Both the position numbers and the translations under genes were made by a program. This document shows positions 7,923-17,644 of a stretch of DNA of 64,000 bases, in pieces. Position 1 is the stretch's first letter. The number at the start of each line of letters is the position of its first letter. A model generated the notes under the pieces. The model was not told where the DNA came from. It saw only the letters and a program-made list of their open reading frames with translations, and did no database searches. This DNA comes from Bizionia sp. M204 (GTDB taxonomy: Bacteria > Bacteroidota > Bacteroidia > Flavobacteriales > Flavobacteriaceae): NCBI RefSeq assembly GCF_023205095.1, contig NZ_CP046242.1, positions 1,353,001 to 1,417,000 on the forward strand, given 5' to 3'.

Positions 7923-10900
7923 TTATCGGTAAAGTGTAAAGTGTCCCACGAAGTCTCGATCATCATTCTCATCATTTAGCCTAACCACGTACCAATAATC
8001 TCCGGTAGGAAGTTCTTTACCATTGTATTTACCATCCCATTTTTGCCCTATTCTTAACGTGACAATTTTACGGCCATAGCGATCAAAAACATCAAAATCA
8101 AGATTTGGATAATGGATTGAACATCCAGGTCCCCATTCATCCATAGTACCATCACCATTTGGTGTAAAGTAATTAGGGATACAAACATCTACATACTCAA
8201 AATATCTAGTTGCAATAGCCACGCAACCACTACTATCGGTTACGGTTACGGTATATGTTCCAGATTCGGATATATAAAACACGTTCGTATTTCCATAGTC
8301 AACACCATTTAATGTATAAACATAATCTCCCGAACCTCCAGTTGCTGTTGCTATAATTTCATTAATAACACCATCAGTTAAAACAAGTGTTAACGGATCA
8401 AAGGCAGTTATATCAAAAGGATCCGTTGTTTGAATACAGCTATTAGTATGCTGTACATCTATAGTATGTCCAATTCCTGGTGGTACATCAATAAATACAT
8501 TACTAGCTTGAAATGGTCCTCCGTTTAATGAGAAGTCCACATCCGCTAAATCCGTAATACTTTCATCTACTATAACGGTAACAATATTGCCTGACGCATT
8601 ATTTACACATGCATATTCAATTTCAACCGTAGGATTTATTCGTGCAGATTCAGGGAAAGGTATCAACATTTCCGAATCGCAACCAGAACTATCCCGCACA
8701 TAAACTGTATGGTTTCCACCAGCGACACCTGTAAAATCAAATATTGTTTGACCACTAGTTCCTACGGTATAAGGACCATTATAATCATCAAGGCTTACTG
8801 AATAAGGCGGTGTTCCTCCTGAAATTTCAATACTAAACTCACCATCCAAATCACCTTCACAAATTTCTTCAATAATGGTTAATGAATCGAACGTTATAAA
8901 TACAGGAGCTGGTTCAACGATAGTGAAATTAAGAGTTAAGTAACATCCTAATTCATCTTGTACAATAACATCATACGTTCCTGGTTCTAAATCTTCAAAA
9001 ACACCACTATCGAAAAACTGATTTAATTGCGGTGAAATGGCGTATTTAATGATTCCTGTTCCGCCTGAAGCATTAATAACTACAGAGCCATCATTTGCAC
9101 CAAAACACGAAACATCTGTAACCGTAAAAGGTGCTATTAGAGGTGCAGCAGGTTCCGTTATATTTATAGGGTTTGAAGTTGTTAAACAGTCACCACTAAC
9201 CACTTGAACAATATAAGTACCTGCAAAAAGCTCCGTAAAAATACCTGGACTAGCTTGAGTAGCAGGTATCGGATTTCCTAATGTATCTAATAATGTATAT
9301 ACATAATTTCCTAATCCACCTTCAGCAGTTGCAACAATAACGCCTGTTCCATCTCCAGCACAATTAATAACGGCATTGGTTAATGATAAATTAAGTGTTA
9401 AATCCGGTAATGGATCAATTGTTATTTCATTAGAAACAATAGCAATACAACCATTAGCATCTTGTACATAGTATTCATAAACTCCAACTGGAACTGTAAA
9501 AGTTGTTGATGTTGCAAAAGATCCTAAAACTGGTGTAAACGAACTATTAGCACTATACGTATAAGGTCCTGTTCCACCAGAAGCACTTAACGTAAGTGTT
9601 GCTTCCGTTAAACAGGTTTGTGACGTGGTTTTCACCAAGCTAGCTTGAATTGGTGTTGGCTGCGTAATTGTAATATTAGGCGATGTAAAACTACAACCGT
9701 ATCCATCCGTTACTATAACTTGATACGTTCCAACGCCTAATCCTCCAAATACAGGAGAGGTTTGTGGTCCTGAAGAACTACTAGTAGGTGAAAGCATATT
9801 TAATGTGTACGAGTAATTGCTTCCTTGTCCACCTGTTGTTGTGGTTACTGTAATAGTAGCATTTGCATCATCAAAACATGATAATAAGGTTGTGCTAGGT
9901 ATAACCGTTGCATCAATTGGTGCAGGAATATTTAGCGTTACTGTATCTGAAGCAATACACCCTCCAGCATCCATTACATTTACGGTGTACGTTCCTGCTG
10001 ATAGATTCTCAAACGTATTGTTTGATGAATATGCAACGGTTGCCGCACCCGTTAACTCATATTGATAAGTTCCCCAACCACCTGTTGCTGTAGCGGTAAT
10101 GGTTCCTAAATCATTAGTACAGGTTACGTTAGACGTTTCTAAAGCAACAACTGTTAACGCTTCCGTTGGTGATGTAACCGTTACCACATTGGTAGTGGTT
10201 GAACAAAACGGACTTGCCGTTTCGGTAACTTCAACGGTATAATTACCCGCTAATAAACCGGTTATAGCTTGTGGGTTCGTTGTAGTATTAGAGGCAATTG
10301 GTCCAAGTACTGAAGTTCCTGTATTGTCAAAAACTTCATAATTATATGTTCCGGTGTAACCAGTTACATTAATTTCAATGGCACCATTATTATCTCCAAA
10401 ACAAGTTACGGCTGTGGTAGCTGTTGCAGTTGCATCAACCGTATCGAATGGTGAAACAGTATAAGCTGCTGTGGCTATAGTACATCCTGTATCTAAATCG
10501 GTTACAAGGAAATAATACTCACCAGGCAATGTAATATTGAAGATGTTTGAAGCTTGAGGCGTTCCATCTGGTAACATTTGATATTCAAAATTTCCGGAGC
10601 CTCCAGTTACCGTAATGACTATAGAACCTGTGTTATTACAATCTATTGGTGTTGCTTCAGCAACTGTTGCTGCTGTTAAAGTTGGCAATGGTAAAATAGT
10701 AACTGTATTTGTTGCAATACACCCGTTACCATCTTTTACATATAGTGTAATTGTTTGGGCACTTCCTGTATCTATAATATCGAACACATTAGAAGCAAAG
10801 TAATTTACACCATCAATACTATAGGTATAAGAAGGTGTTCCTCCTACTTCCGAAATTGTTAAAACGGAGGTGTTTACTGAACCATCAGCAGCACATGCAA

Positions 10901-13900
10901 AATCGGTTGCCGTTCCAGAAACCGTTAGTAAGGTTGGTTCATCAATAATAACATTGGCAGTTGCAGAACAACCTCTACCAGAATTTACTTGCACGGTGTA
11001 TGTTCCCGCCGGTAACCCTGTAAAAACATTTGAGCTTTGAGGCGCCACAACTATTGGTGCTATTATTTCATAGGTGTAAATAGGGTTATCGTTTCCTGCA
11101 TCTAAAAGAACCGTAATCACGCCTTCATTGCTACCATTACAAATTACATCTGTAACAGTGGTAGTAAAACTAACAGGTGTTGCAGCATCTAAAGTAATGC
11201 TCGCATCTTCTGTACAACCTGTGGTTGCGTCTGTAATGGTTACTATATACGTTCCTGATGGTACACCGGAGAATACATTTCCAGTTAAACTAATTGTTGC
11301 AGGATTTGGGCTAATACTATAAGAATAGGTTCCAGTTCCACCTTGCGCTGTTACGGTAATTTCGCCATCATCATCCGAACATGTTGTAATTCCGGTTACT
11401 GTTGGAGAAATTCCTAAAGGTGCTTCAATATTTACAGTCACTGTATTTCCACAACCATTAACATCTCGTACTTCAATAGTATGACTACCGGAGTTTAAAT
11501 TTTGGATTGTGAATGGTACAGTTTGCGATTGAAATGCACCTCCATTTACACTAAATGTATAAGGTGGCATTCCTACAGTTGATAATGCAACATCTATTTC
11601 AAAAGTCCCTTCAGCAGTATTACATTGGTTACTTACAGTTGCAGAAACTACTGGTGAAGGATCCATAGGTAATACTAAAACAGGTGTGGTTCTAATACAT
11701 CCATAAGCATCCATAGCATGTACATAATAACTATTAGCATCCATATTAAACGTGCTAGTTGAAGCCCAAGATGGGTCGGTTGCCAAAGGTGCAGTTGCCG
11801 TTGTAGTAATTTGATACATATATGGCGGTGTTCCATCCGTTGCAATAGCGCTTATAACTCCAGAATTAAGATTACAATTTGCATTCTGATCAACAGTTGC
11901 TGTTACACTTAATTCAAAAGCAGACTCCGTAATATTAAAAGGCACGGTAACCACACTACAACCTGTATTTGGCCCTGATGTTTCACTTATTAAAACAAAG
12001 TAATTTCCAAAAGGTAATGGTCCTAAATTAGCAACGGGTAAAGAACCATTTCCTGGCACTGTTCCTGTCCCACTAATTCCTGTTGTTACCAATGATAACG
12101 AATCGAAAATTTCATAAGTTACATTGGTAGCAGCACCATAGGTACTGTTAATTGTAAATGACACATTGCCGTCCGCACTACCTGTACAGGTAATGTTATT
12201 TGCCGTAACCGCCGTAGCCGTTAGCGTTGAATTTGTAGGAATTGGACTTGTAGCTGTTTCATAATAACTACAGCCAGTTGATGAGTCATAAACAATAAAG
12301 GTATATGTTACACCTGGTAATAAATTGTCAAACGTAGCAGAACCTGGTGTTAACTCTGGAACCCATGAACCACCTGGTGCTGTACCTGTTGCTGGGTAAA
12401 GACTAAAGTAGAAAGGTCCAGGACTAATTAAAGTCGTGCCAATGGTAACAACGGCTTCGCCTCCTAAAAGACAGTCGGCTGTTGCTGTTATATTAATATC
12501 TAAATCGTCTGGTGGTGACGCCACAAGCACATCTTGAACTAACACTGAACAACCATTAGCATCAACCACATTAATTTGATATAATCCAAAATCAACCACA
12601 TCAAAGCTTATGGAAGTTGTTCCCGCATTGTTAAATTCCGAATTATTGTAACCATTAGTTCCTGTTACAAAATAATTATATGGCGGTGTACCGCCACTTA
12701 CCCCGTCCACAATAACTGATCCTTGAGACACACCACTTGGGCTACACGTAATAGGAACTGCATAATGTACTACATTGATTGGTGATGGTTCAGCAATAAT
12801 TATGGTTTCCGTGTCTGTACAGGAATTGTTATCGGTTAAGGTAATGGTATATGATCCTGCAGCTAAACCTGAAGTTTGTGTGCCATAATCAAAACCAGTA
12901 GTTGTATTATACACATTAATTACAAATACAGGCTCGCCAACGGTTGTGTTAATTACAACATCAATAGCAGCGTTTTCATCACCATGACATAAAATAGGTT
13001 GTGTTTCTGTTACTGAAACAATTTCAGGTAACGTAAGTACATCAATGGTATTAACCGTTGAAAGTGCTGTACATCCTTGGGCATCCGTTATTTGAAATTG
13101 GTAGGTTCCATCATTTGCAGTAGCATACGTAAATGGAGAGCCTGTTGCGCCTAACGCTGTAAATGCACCTCCATTAACAGATACCTCATATGTAAATGGT
13201 GGATACCCGCCAGTTATTGTTCCTGTAATAAGAGCGTCTGGAGATGTTGTACAATCCAAATCTTTAGTTACTATTGTACTCACGGTTAATTGAGCTGCAA
13301 TAGTTTCAGCAGGCATTGTAAAAGTACAACCATAGGCATCTCTTACTATAATGGTATATGTTCCTGGAACTAAATTATTAAACGTATTATTTGAAGTAAA
13401 TGGAGCACCATTGATACTATATTCATAAGGTGGCTGACCACCAGATGCAATTACCTCTAAAGTTGCTGCATTAGTTGCATCAAAACAATAATCTGAAGTT
13501 ACATTAATAGTAGCTGTTGGACTTGTTGGAACCAGTAAATCGAAAGTCGTTGTTACTGTACAACCTTGTGTATCTATTACAGTTGCTGTATACGTTCCTG
13601 TTTGTAATAGATTTGTAAAGGTATTACTCGCTTGTGCTGGAAGGACAGTTCCATCTGGAAAGGTTAAACTATAGGAATTTCCGCCCCAACCTCCTGTTGC
13701 ATTTATGACTACTTGTCCATTTCCGTTACAGGTAATTGGGCTAACAGTTGTTGAAATATTTAGAGCAGTAGTTGGGCCATCTATAGTTAATGTTTCTGTA
13801 GCTTCACAATTAGTTGTCGTGTCGGTTACAACAATTGTATACGTATCCGCAGAAAGACCATTTAAAACTATTGGAGATGTTCCTGCTGTTGAAGCGCCTC

Positions 13901-16900
13901 CATTTATGGTATAGGTGAATGTTGTTGAACCCGATACTGTAAATTGAATAGAACCGTCTGAATCACCAAAACATGTCACATTACTGATGTTTTGACCTAT
14001 AACAGATAATGCTGGTAACGGGTTAATTGTATAGGATTCGGTATACGTACAATCATTTTCATCACTAACTTGGAACGTATAAGTTCCCGGCGCTAAATCA
14101 GCAAATACATTGGACGATTGATAAGGTGTTGCTTCTGTTGCTGGTGCAATAATTTGATATTCTAAATTTCCAACACCGCCAGTAGTTCCTGTAATGGTTA
14201 TTGTTGACGTATTTAATGGACAACTCAATGCCGTATTATCAAATGTTAAATCCGTTGGAGGATTTAACGGGTCAATAGTAATACTACCCACAATTACTGC
14301 ACACCCGCTACCATCTTGAACAGTAATTGTGTATGTGCCATTTGATAAACCAGAAAAGGTATTTCCTGCTTGGAATGTAACACCATCAATGCTATACGTA
14401 TAAGGCAATGTTCCACCTGAAACTCCTGTAACCGTAATTTCACCATTTGTAGTACAGGTGTATGGCGTCGTTAACGTAAGGGTTCCTGTAATTGGGTCGC
14501 TTTCTGTAATCGTTATCGTTTGCGGATCTGTAACACAAACATCTGGTCCAGTAGTATATTGAACAACCACATCATAATCTCCTGCAGGAAGTCCTGTAAA
14601 TACATTAGAACTCACGAAGGTAACGCCACCGTCAATACTATATAATAAGCTGTTTCCGTTTGGATTGGTAACATTTACAGTTATGGAACCATTTCCTGCT
14701 CCTTCACACGCAATATTAGTTTGATTTACCGTGAATTCTGGTGCTAAAGTAGCTTCCACGGTTATAGACGTAGTAGCTTCACAGTTATTAGAATCTATAA
14801 CGGTAATATTATAAACGCCTGGAGCTGTAACCACAACTTCAGGAACCGTTTGGAAAACCGTTCCACTATTTACAAAGTAAAAATAAGGTGGTGTGCCGCC
14901 ATTGGCATAAACGGTAATTTCTCCATCTGTACAAGTTAATGGACTTGTAAGCGCTGACGTTGCTGTTAATAAAGGTGGTTCAATGATTTCAACATCTTCG
15001 GTATGTGTACACCCATCATCAGTTTCAACAAGAGTTGTATAGATTCCTGGATTTAAGTTGGAAAATGTGTAATTATTCTCTGTTATTGGACCAACACTAT
15101 TTACCAATGTTCCACCGTCATAAATTGAAAAGAAATATTGTGGTCGTACATCATTGGCTGCCAGCGTAATACTACCTCTATCCCCATAGCAAAGTGGTTG
15201 TGCTACTGTTAAAGACACAGTGAAATCACGCGCTCTAATTTGAACATCTGGAACTGTAAAAACACATGGATTTGTTGAAGCGCCTATCTGTCGGATGAAA
15301 ATCGTATAAGTTCCCGCCACAGTAATAGGGAAAACATTACTTGCTTGGTATGTAACGCCATCAATGCTATATTCGTAACCATTTGGTACACCTCCAATGG
15401 TTATTTGTCCCGGCGTTGTACAGATAATATCATTACTCGTTACGGTTGGGTTTAAAACATTTTGATACACATTAAAATAAAACTGATTAAAACAACCACC
15501 TTCATAATTAATCGTTAATCGAAATTGCCCAGAAGTATTCGCATTAAAATTTGAACCAGTTCCTACTTGATTCCAAGTACAAGCCCCATCTTCATTTGCA
15601 CAATCTGCGTTGACAACTGGCGTACAGCTCCCCTCATCTAATTGTTCCCATATTATTGAAGATGCATCTGTAATTTGGGTTTCAATTAAAGTGAAATCAT
15701 TAGCGCCACACAAAAATATATTTGGTAATAATTTTCCGTCATTTGGACAGGTTACAACTTCATCGGCAAACGGAATAACTGGGTTTGTTAAAGTTGTACC
15801 TCCATAATTAGTAACCACAAACGTTTGGGTAATGGATTGACAGGGTGCTATAGCTGTATTATAAACGTAATAAGTACCTGTTGCAGCCACGGTTATGGAT
15901 TGCGTTGTTCCAATTACCGGTGTGCCTGTTGGACTGGTGGACCAAGAATAGGAATCATAGCCATTTCCAGCTGTTAGTTCAACTGTGTCTCCACATAAAA
16001 TGACATTTTCTATAAATTCACAGTCCAAATCTGCTAAAAAGTTCGTTGCTTGCGGTATAATTAAACAACCTGTATTAGTGTTTAAACTTGGATCGTCTGA
16101 AATAATAAAATTCGGATTTTCAATACCTCCGTAGGTAGCAAAGGCTTGATTGTTTATAATGTTCGAGCAGGCATCTGCTAAACTATCACAACTTTCTACT
16201 ACTTGTACATGGATTCTAATTTCAGTAACAGGATCTCCTTGCTCTACAATAGAATTATCAACGCTAAAAATAAGCTCTCTTGTTGCTGGATTATAACTTT
16301 GTACGGTAACGCCCGGTGGTAAAACACCTAGATCTGCCGGATAGTTAAAAATAACATTAACAGGAAGCACGTCTCTTATGGTTAAGTTGTCGGCATCATC
16401 ATTTCCTGTATTATTAAAACCAATTACATAATTTAATGAAGTTCCTAAACCCACTGTTTGACCACCAATATCGACTCCAAAATCATCTTCTACTATTTTG
16501 GTTAAAACGATTCTTGGTTCAATAATTTCGACAGCAAAAGCACAGAAGTAAGCAAAATACTGATCTTGATTACTTTCTAACCTAATAGTAGCAGTTGTAT
16601 CTCCATTACCAATGACGGTGTTTCCTGGGTTAGGAATTACCATAATACCTGTATCAAAACCTAAAGTATTTGCACTGTTAGGGACTCTGTTATTAACAGG
16701 TAAGGCACTCAATTGAGTTACAGTGGAATTAAAAAAGTTATTTGCTGGTCTATCTACCGCAGACATCGTAACACCATTAAGAATTAATCTGTCATTCTGA
16801 ATAGGGCTATCCCCTTCTAGCGCCGCAAAAGCAAAGTTTGCTCTTACAGGAACTGGTGCCGGAACGGTTCGGAATCCTGATACTGGAATATCCACATTAA

Positions 16901-17573
16901 CAGAACTATTAATTGAACTAAAACCATCAAAACTGGTGATAGATTTTCCTGGCAAGGTTGGATCTTCAAAAACGATAAATAGCGACCACCCTGCGGATAA
17001 ACCAGTTCCATTATAAGGATTAAAATTAGAGGTTTCTCCTTGTAATGTTGACACGTTCCCTACGGTATAAGTACCTAAATCGTTAGCCAAACCAGTAACG
17101 ATTGAAGTAACATCTGCATAACAGGAATATGGAAAACTATTTCCGGTTTCAACACCGTTGGCTTCATAAATAACCGTACCTACCACATCATTATAACCGC
17201 CAGTGGGTCCTTTAAACTTGACATTGGTTATTGGGTCGCTTCCATTAGTAACAGCTCCCCAATATAAACCTGCATGGACAATTCTATAGCAGTTTGGGTT
17301 TGGTATTTCTAAATCGGCACTCGTAGAGTTAAAAGTGGATGGATCTCCATCAATATCAATATAGCGCATATCAACATTATGGTTGTATACAGATGTATTG
17401 TTAAATGGATTATTGCTTGGCCCTAAGATATTATTTCCAATGAGACGAATATCGCCTTTTAAGTCACTGTTAAATCTTGGTGTGAAGGGCACGAAGTTTT
17501 GAGCAATTGATTGTAAACTCATAAAAAGTATGATTACAACAATGCTAATCTTAAAAAAAGTAGGTTTTTTCAT
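7923..17573 (-). CDS. sprB: Giant SprB-like gliding adhesin with type IX (type B) sorting domain
   Basis: Starting at ATG 17573 (MKKPTFFKISIVV, a clear signal peptide cut near residue 25) the protein has 3216 residues. The open frame reaches 9 codons further back to another ATG, but that spoils the signal peptide. An N-terminal globular region (VDMRYIDIDGDPSTF, AGLYWGAV) precedes a DUF11-like domain near 360-500. A cysteine-rich part follows, then roughly 30 SprB repeats of about 75-95 residues with the pattern C..G..GSI.V...GG.PPY.YS......SN.F..L.PGTYTV.V.D..GC. The last 85 residues (CIPNYFTPNGDGTMDEW, VFDRYGRKI) are a gliding-type C-terminal domain for type IX export. F. johnsoniae SprB, the mobile surface adhesin for gliding, is about twice as long. 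The position between sprD-like and sprF-like genes supports the name. Confidence 0.9.
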   Translation of the reverse strand: MKKPTFFKISIVVIILFMSLQSIAQNFVPFTPRFNSDLKGDIRLIGNNILGPSNNPFNNTSVYNHNVDMRYIDIDGDPSTFNSTSADLEIPNPNCYRIVHAGLYWGAVTNGSDPITNVKFKGPTGGYNDVVGTVIYEANGVETGNSFPYSCYADVTSIVTGLANDLGTYTVGNVSTLQGETSNFNPYNGTGLSAGWSLFIVFEDPTLPGKSITSFDGFSSINSSVNVDIPVSGFRTVPAPVPVRANFAFAALEGDSPIQNDRLILNGVTMSAVDRPANNFFNSTVTQLSALPVNNRVPNSANTLGFDTGIMVIPNPGNTVIGNGDTTATIRLESNQDQYFAYFCAFAVEIIEPRIVLTKIVEDDFGVDIGGQTVGLGTSLNYVIGFNNTGNDDADNLTIRDVLPVNVIFNYPADLGVLPPGVTVQSYNPATRELIFSVDNSIVEQGDPVTEIRIHVQVVESCDSLADACSNIINNQAFATYGGIENPNFIISDDPSLNTNTGCLIIPQATNFLADLDCEFIENVILCGDTVELTAGNGYDSYSWSTSPTGTPVIGTTQSITVAATGTYYVYNTAIAPCQSITQTFVVTNYGGTTLTNPVIPFADEVVTCPNDGKLLPNIFLCGANDFTLIETQITDASSIIWEQLDEGSCTPVVNADCANEDGACTWNQVGTGSNFNANTSGQFRLTINYEGGCFNQFYFNVYQNVLNPTVTSNDIICTTPGQITIGGVPNGYEYSIDGVTYQASNVFPITVAGTYTIFIRQIGASTNPCVFTVPDVQIRARDFTVSLTVAQPLCYGDRGSITLAANDVRPQYFFSIYDGGTLVNSVGPITENNYTFSNLNPGIYTTLVETDDGCTHTEDVEIIEPPLLTATSALTSPLTCTDGEITVYANGGTPPYFYFVNSGTVFQTVPEVVVTAPGVYNITVIDSNNCEATTSITVEATLAPEFTVNQTNIACEGAGNGSITVNVTNPNGNSLLYSIDGGVTFVSSNVFTGLPAGDYDVVVQYTTGPDVCVTDPQTITITESDPITGTLTLTTPYTCTTNGEITVTGVSGGTLPYTYSIDGVTFQAGNTFSGLSNGTYTITVQDGSGCAVIVGSITIDPLNPPTDLTFDNTALSCPLNTSTITITGTTGGVGNLEYQIIAPATEATPYQSSNVFADLAPGTYTFQVSDENDCTYTESYTINPLPALSVIGQNISNVTCFGDSDGSIQFTVSGSTTFTYTINGGASTAGTSPIVLNGLSADTYTIVVTDTTTNCEATETLTIDGPTTALNISTTVSPITCNGNGQVVINATGGWGGNSYSLTFPDGTVLPAQASNTFTNLLQTGTYTATVIDTQGCTVTTTFDLLVPTSPTATINVTSDYCFDATNAATLEVIASGGQPPYEYSINGAPFTSNNTFNNLVPGTYTIIVRDAYGCTFTMPAETIAAQLTVSTIVTKDLDCTTSPDALITGTITGGYPPFTYEVSVNGGAFTALGATGSPFTYATANDGTYQFQITDAQGCTALSTVNTIDVLTLPEIVSVTETQPILCHGDENAAIDVVINTTVGEPVFVINVYNTTTGFDYGTQTSGLAAGSYTITLTDNNSCTDTETIIIAEPSPINVVHYAVPITCSPSGVSQGSVIVDGVSGGTPPYNYFVTGTNGYNNSEFNNAGTTSISFDVVDFGLYQINVVDANGCSVLVQDVLVASPPDDLDINITATADCLLGGEAVVTIGTTLISPGPFYFSLYPATGTAPGGSWVPELTPGSATFDNLLPGVTYTFIVYDSSTGCSYYETATSPIPTNSTLTATAVTANNITCTGSADGNVSFTINSTYGAATNVTYEIFDSLSLVTTGISGTGTVPGNGSLPVANLGPLPFGNYFVLISETSGPNTGCSVVTVPFNITESAFELSVTATVDQNANCNLNSGVISAIATDGTPPYMYQITTTATAPLATDPSWASTSTFNMDANSYYVHAMDAYGCIRTTPVLVLPMDPSPVVSATVSNQCNTAEGTFEIDVALSTVGMPPYTFSVNGGAFQSQTVPFTIQNLNSGSHTIEVRDVNGCGNTVTVNIEAPLGISPTVTGITTCSDDDGEITVTAQGGTGTYSYSISPNPATISLTGNVFSGVPSGTYIVTITDATTGCTEDASITLDAATPVSFTTTVTDVICNGSNEGVITVLLDAGNDNPIYTYEIIAPIVVAPQSSNVFTGLPAGTYTVQVNSGRGCSATANVIIDEPTLLTVSGTATDFACAADGSVNTSVLTISEVGGTPSYTYSIDGVNYFASNVFDIIDTGSAQTITLYVKDGNGCIATNTVTILPLPTLTAATVAEATPIDCNNTGSIVITVTGGSGNFEYQMLPDGTPQASNIFNITLPGEYYFLVTDLDTGCTIATAAYTVSPFDTVDATATATTAVTCFGDNNGAIEINVTGYTGTYNYEVFDNTGTSVLGPIASNTTTNPQAITGLLAGNYTVEVTETASPFCSTTTNVVTVTSPTEALTVVALETSNVTCTNDLGTITATATGGWGTYQYELTGAATVAYSSNNTFENLSAGTYTVNVMDAGGCIASDTVTLNIPAPIDATVIPSTTLLSCFDDANATITVTTTTGGQGSNYSYTLNMLSPTSSSSGPQTSPVFGGLGVGTYQVIVTDGYGCSFTSPNITITQPTPIQASLVKTTSQTCLTEATLTLSASGGTGPYTYSANSSFTPVLGSFATSTTFTVPVGVYEYYVQDANGCIAIVSNEITIDPLPDLTLNLSLTNAVINCAGDGTGVIVATAEGGLGNYVYTLLDTLGNPIPATQASPGIFTELFAGTYIVQVVSGDCLTTSNPINITEPAAPLIAPFTVTDVSCFGANDGSVVINASGGTGIIKYAISPQLNQFFDSGVFEDLEPGTYDVIVQDELGCYLTLNFTIVEPAPVFITFDSLTIIEEICEGDLDGEFSIEISGGTPPYSVSLDDYNGPYTVGTSGQTIFDFTGVAGGNHTVYVRDSSGCDSEMLIPFPESARINPTVEIEYACVNNASGNIVTVIVDESITDLADVDFSLNGGPFQASNVFIDVPPGIGHTIDVQHTNSCIQTTDPFDITAFDPLTLVLTDGVINEIIATATGGSGDYVYTLNGVDYGNTNVFYISESGTYTVTVTDSSGCVAIATRYFEYVDVCIPNYFTPNGDGTMDEWGPGCSIHYPNLDFDVFDRYGRKIVTLRIGQKWDGKYNGKELPTGDYWYVVRLNDENDDRDFVGHFTLYR

Positions 17574-17644
17574 GATATCTTTGTTTATATAAACATTCAA
17601 TCTTTTTAAGGGGCATTAAAAAGAGCAAATGGGGCACTCTATTT

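Noticed and set aside
9817-15807. Several plus-strand frames of 60-80 residues inside the sprB-like gene
   Set aside because: All lie opposite repeated SprB units and have no independent protein features.
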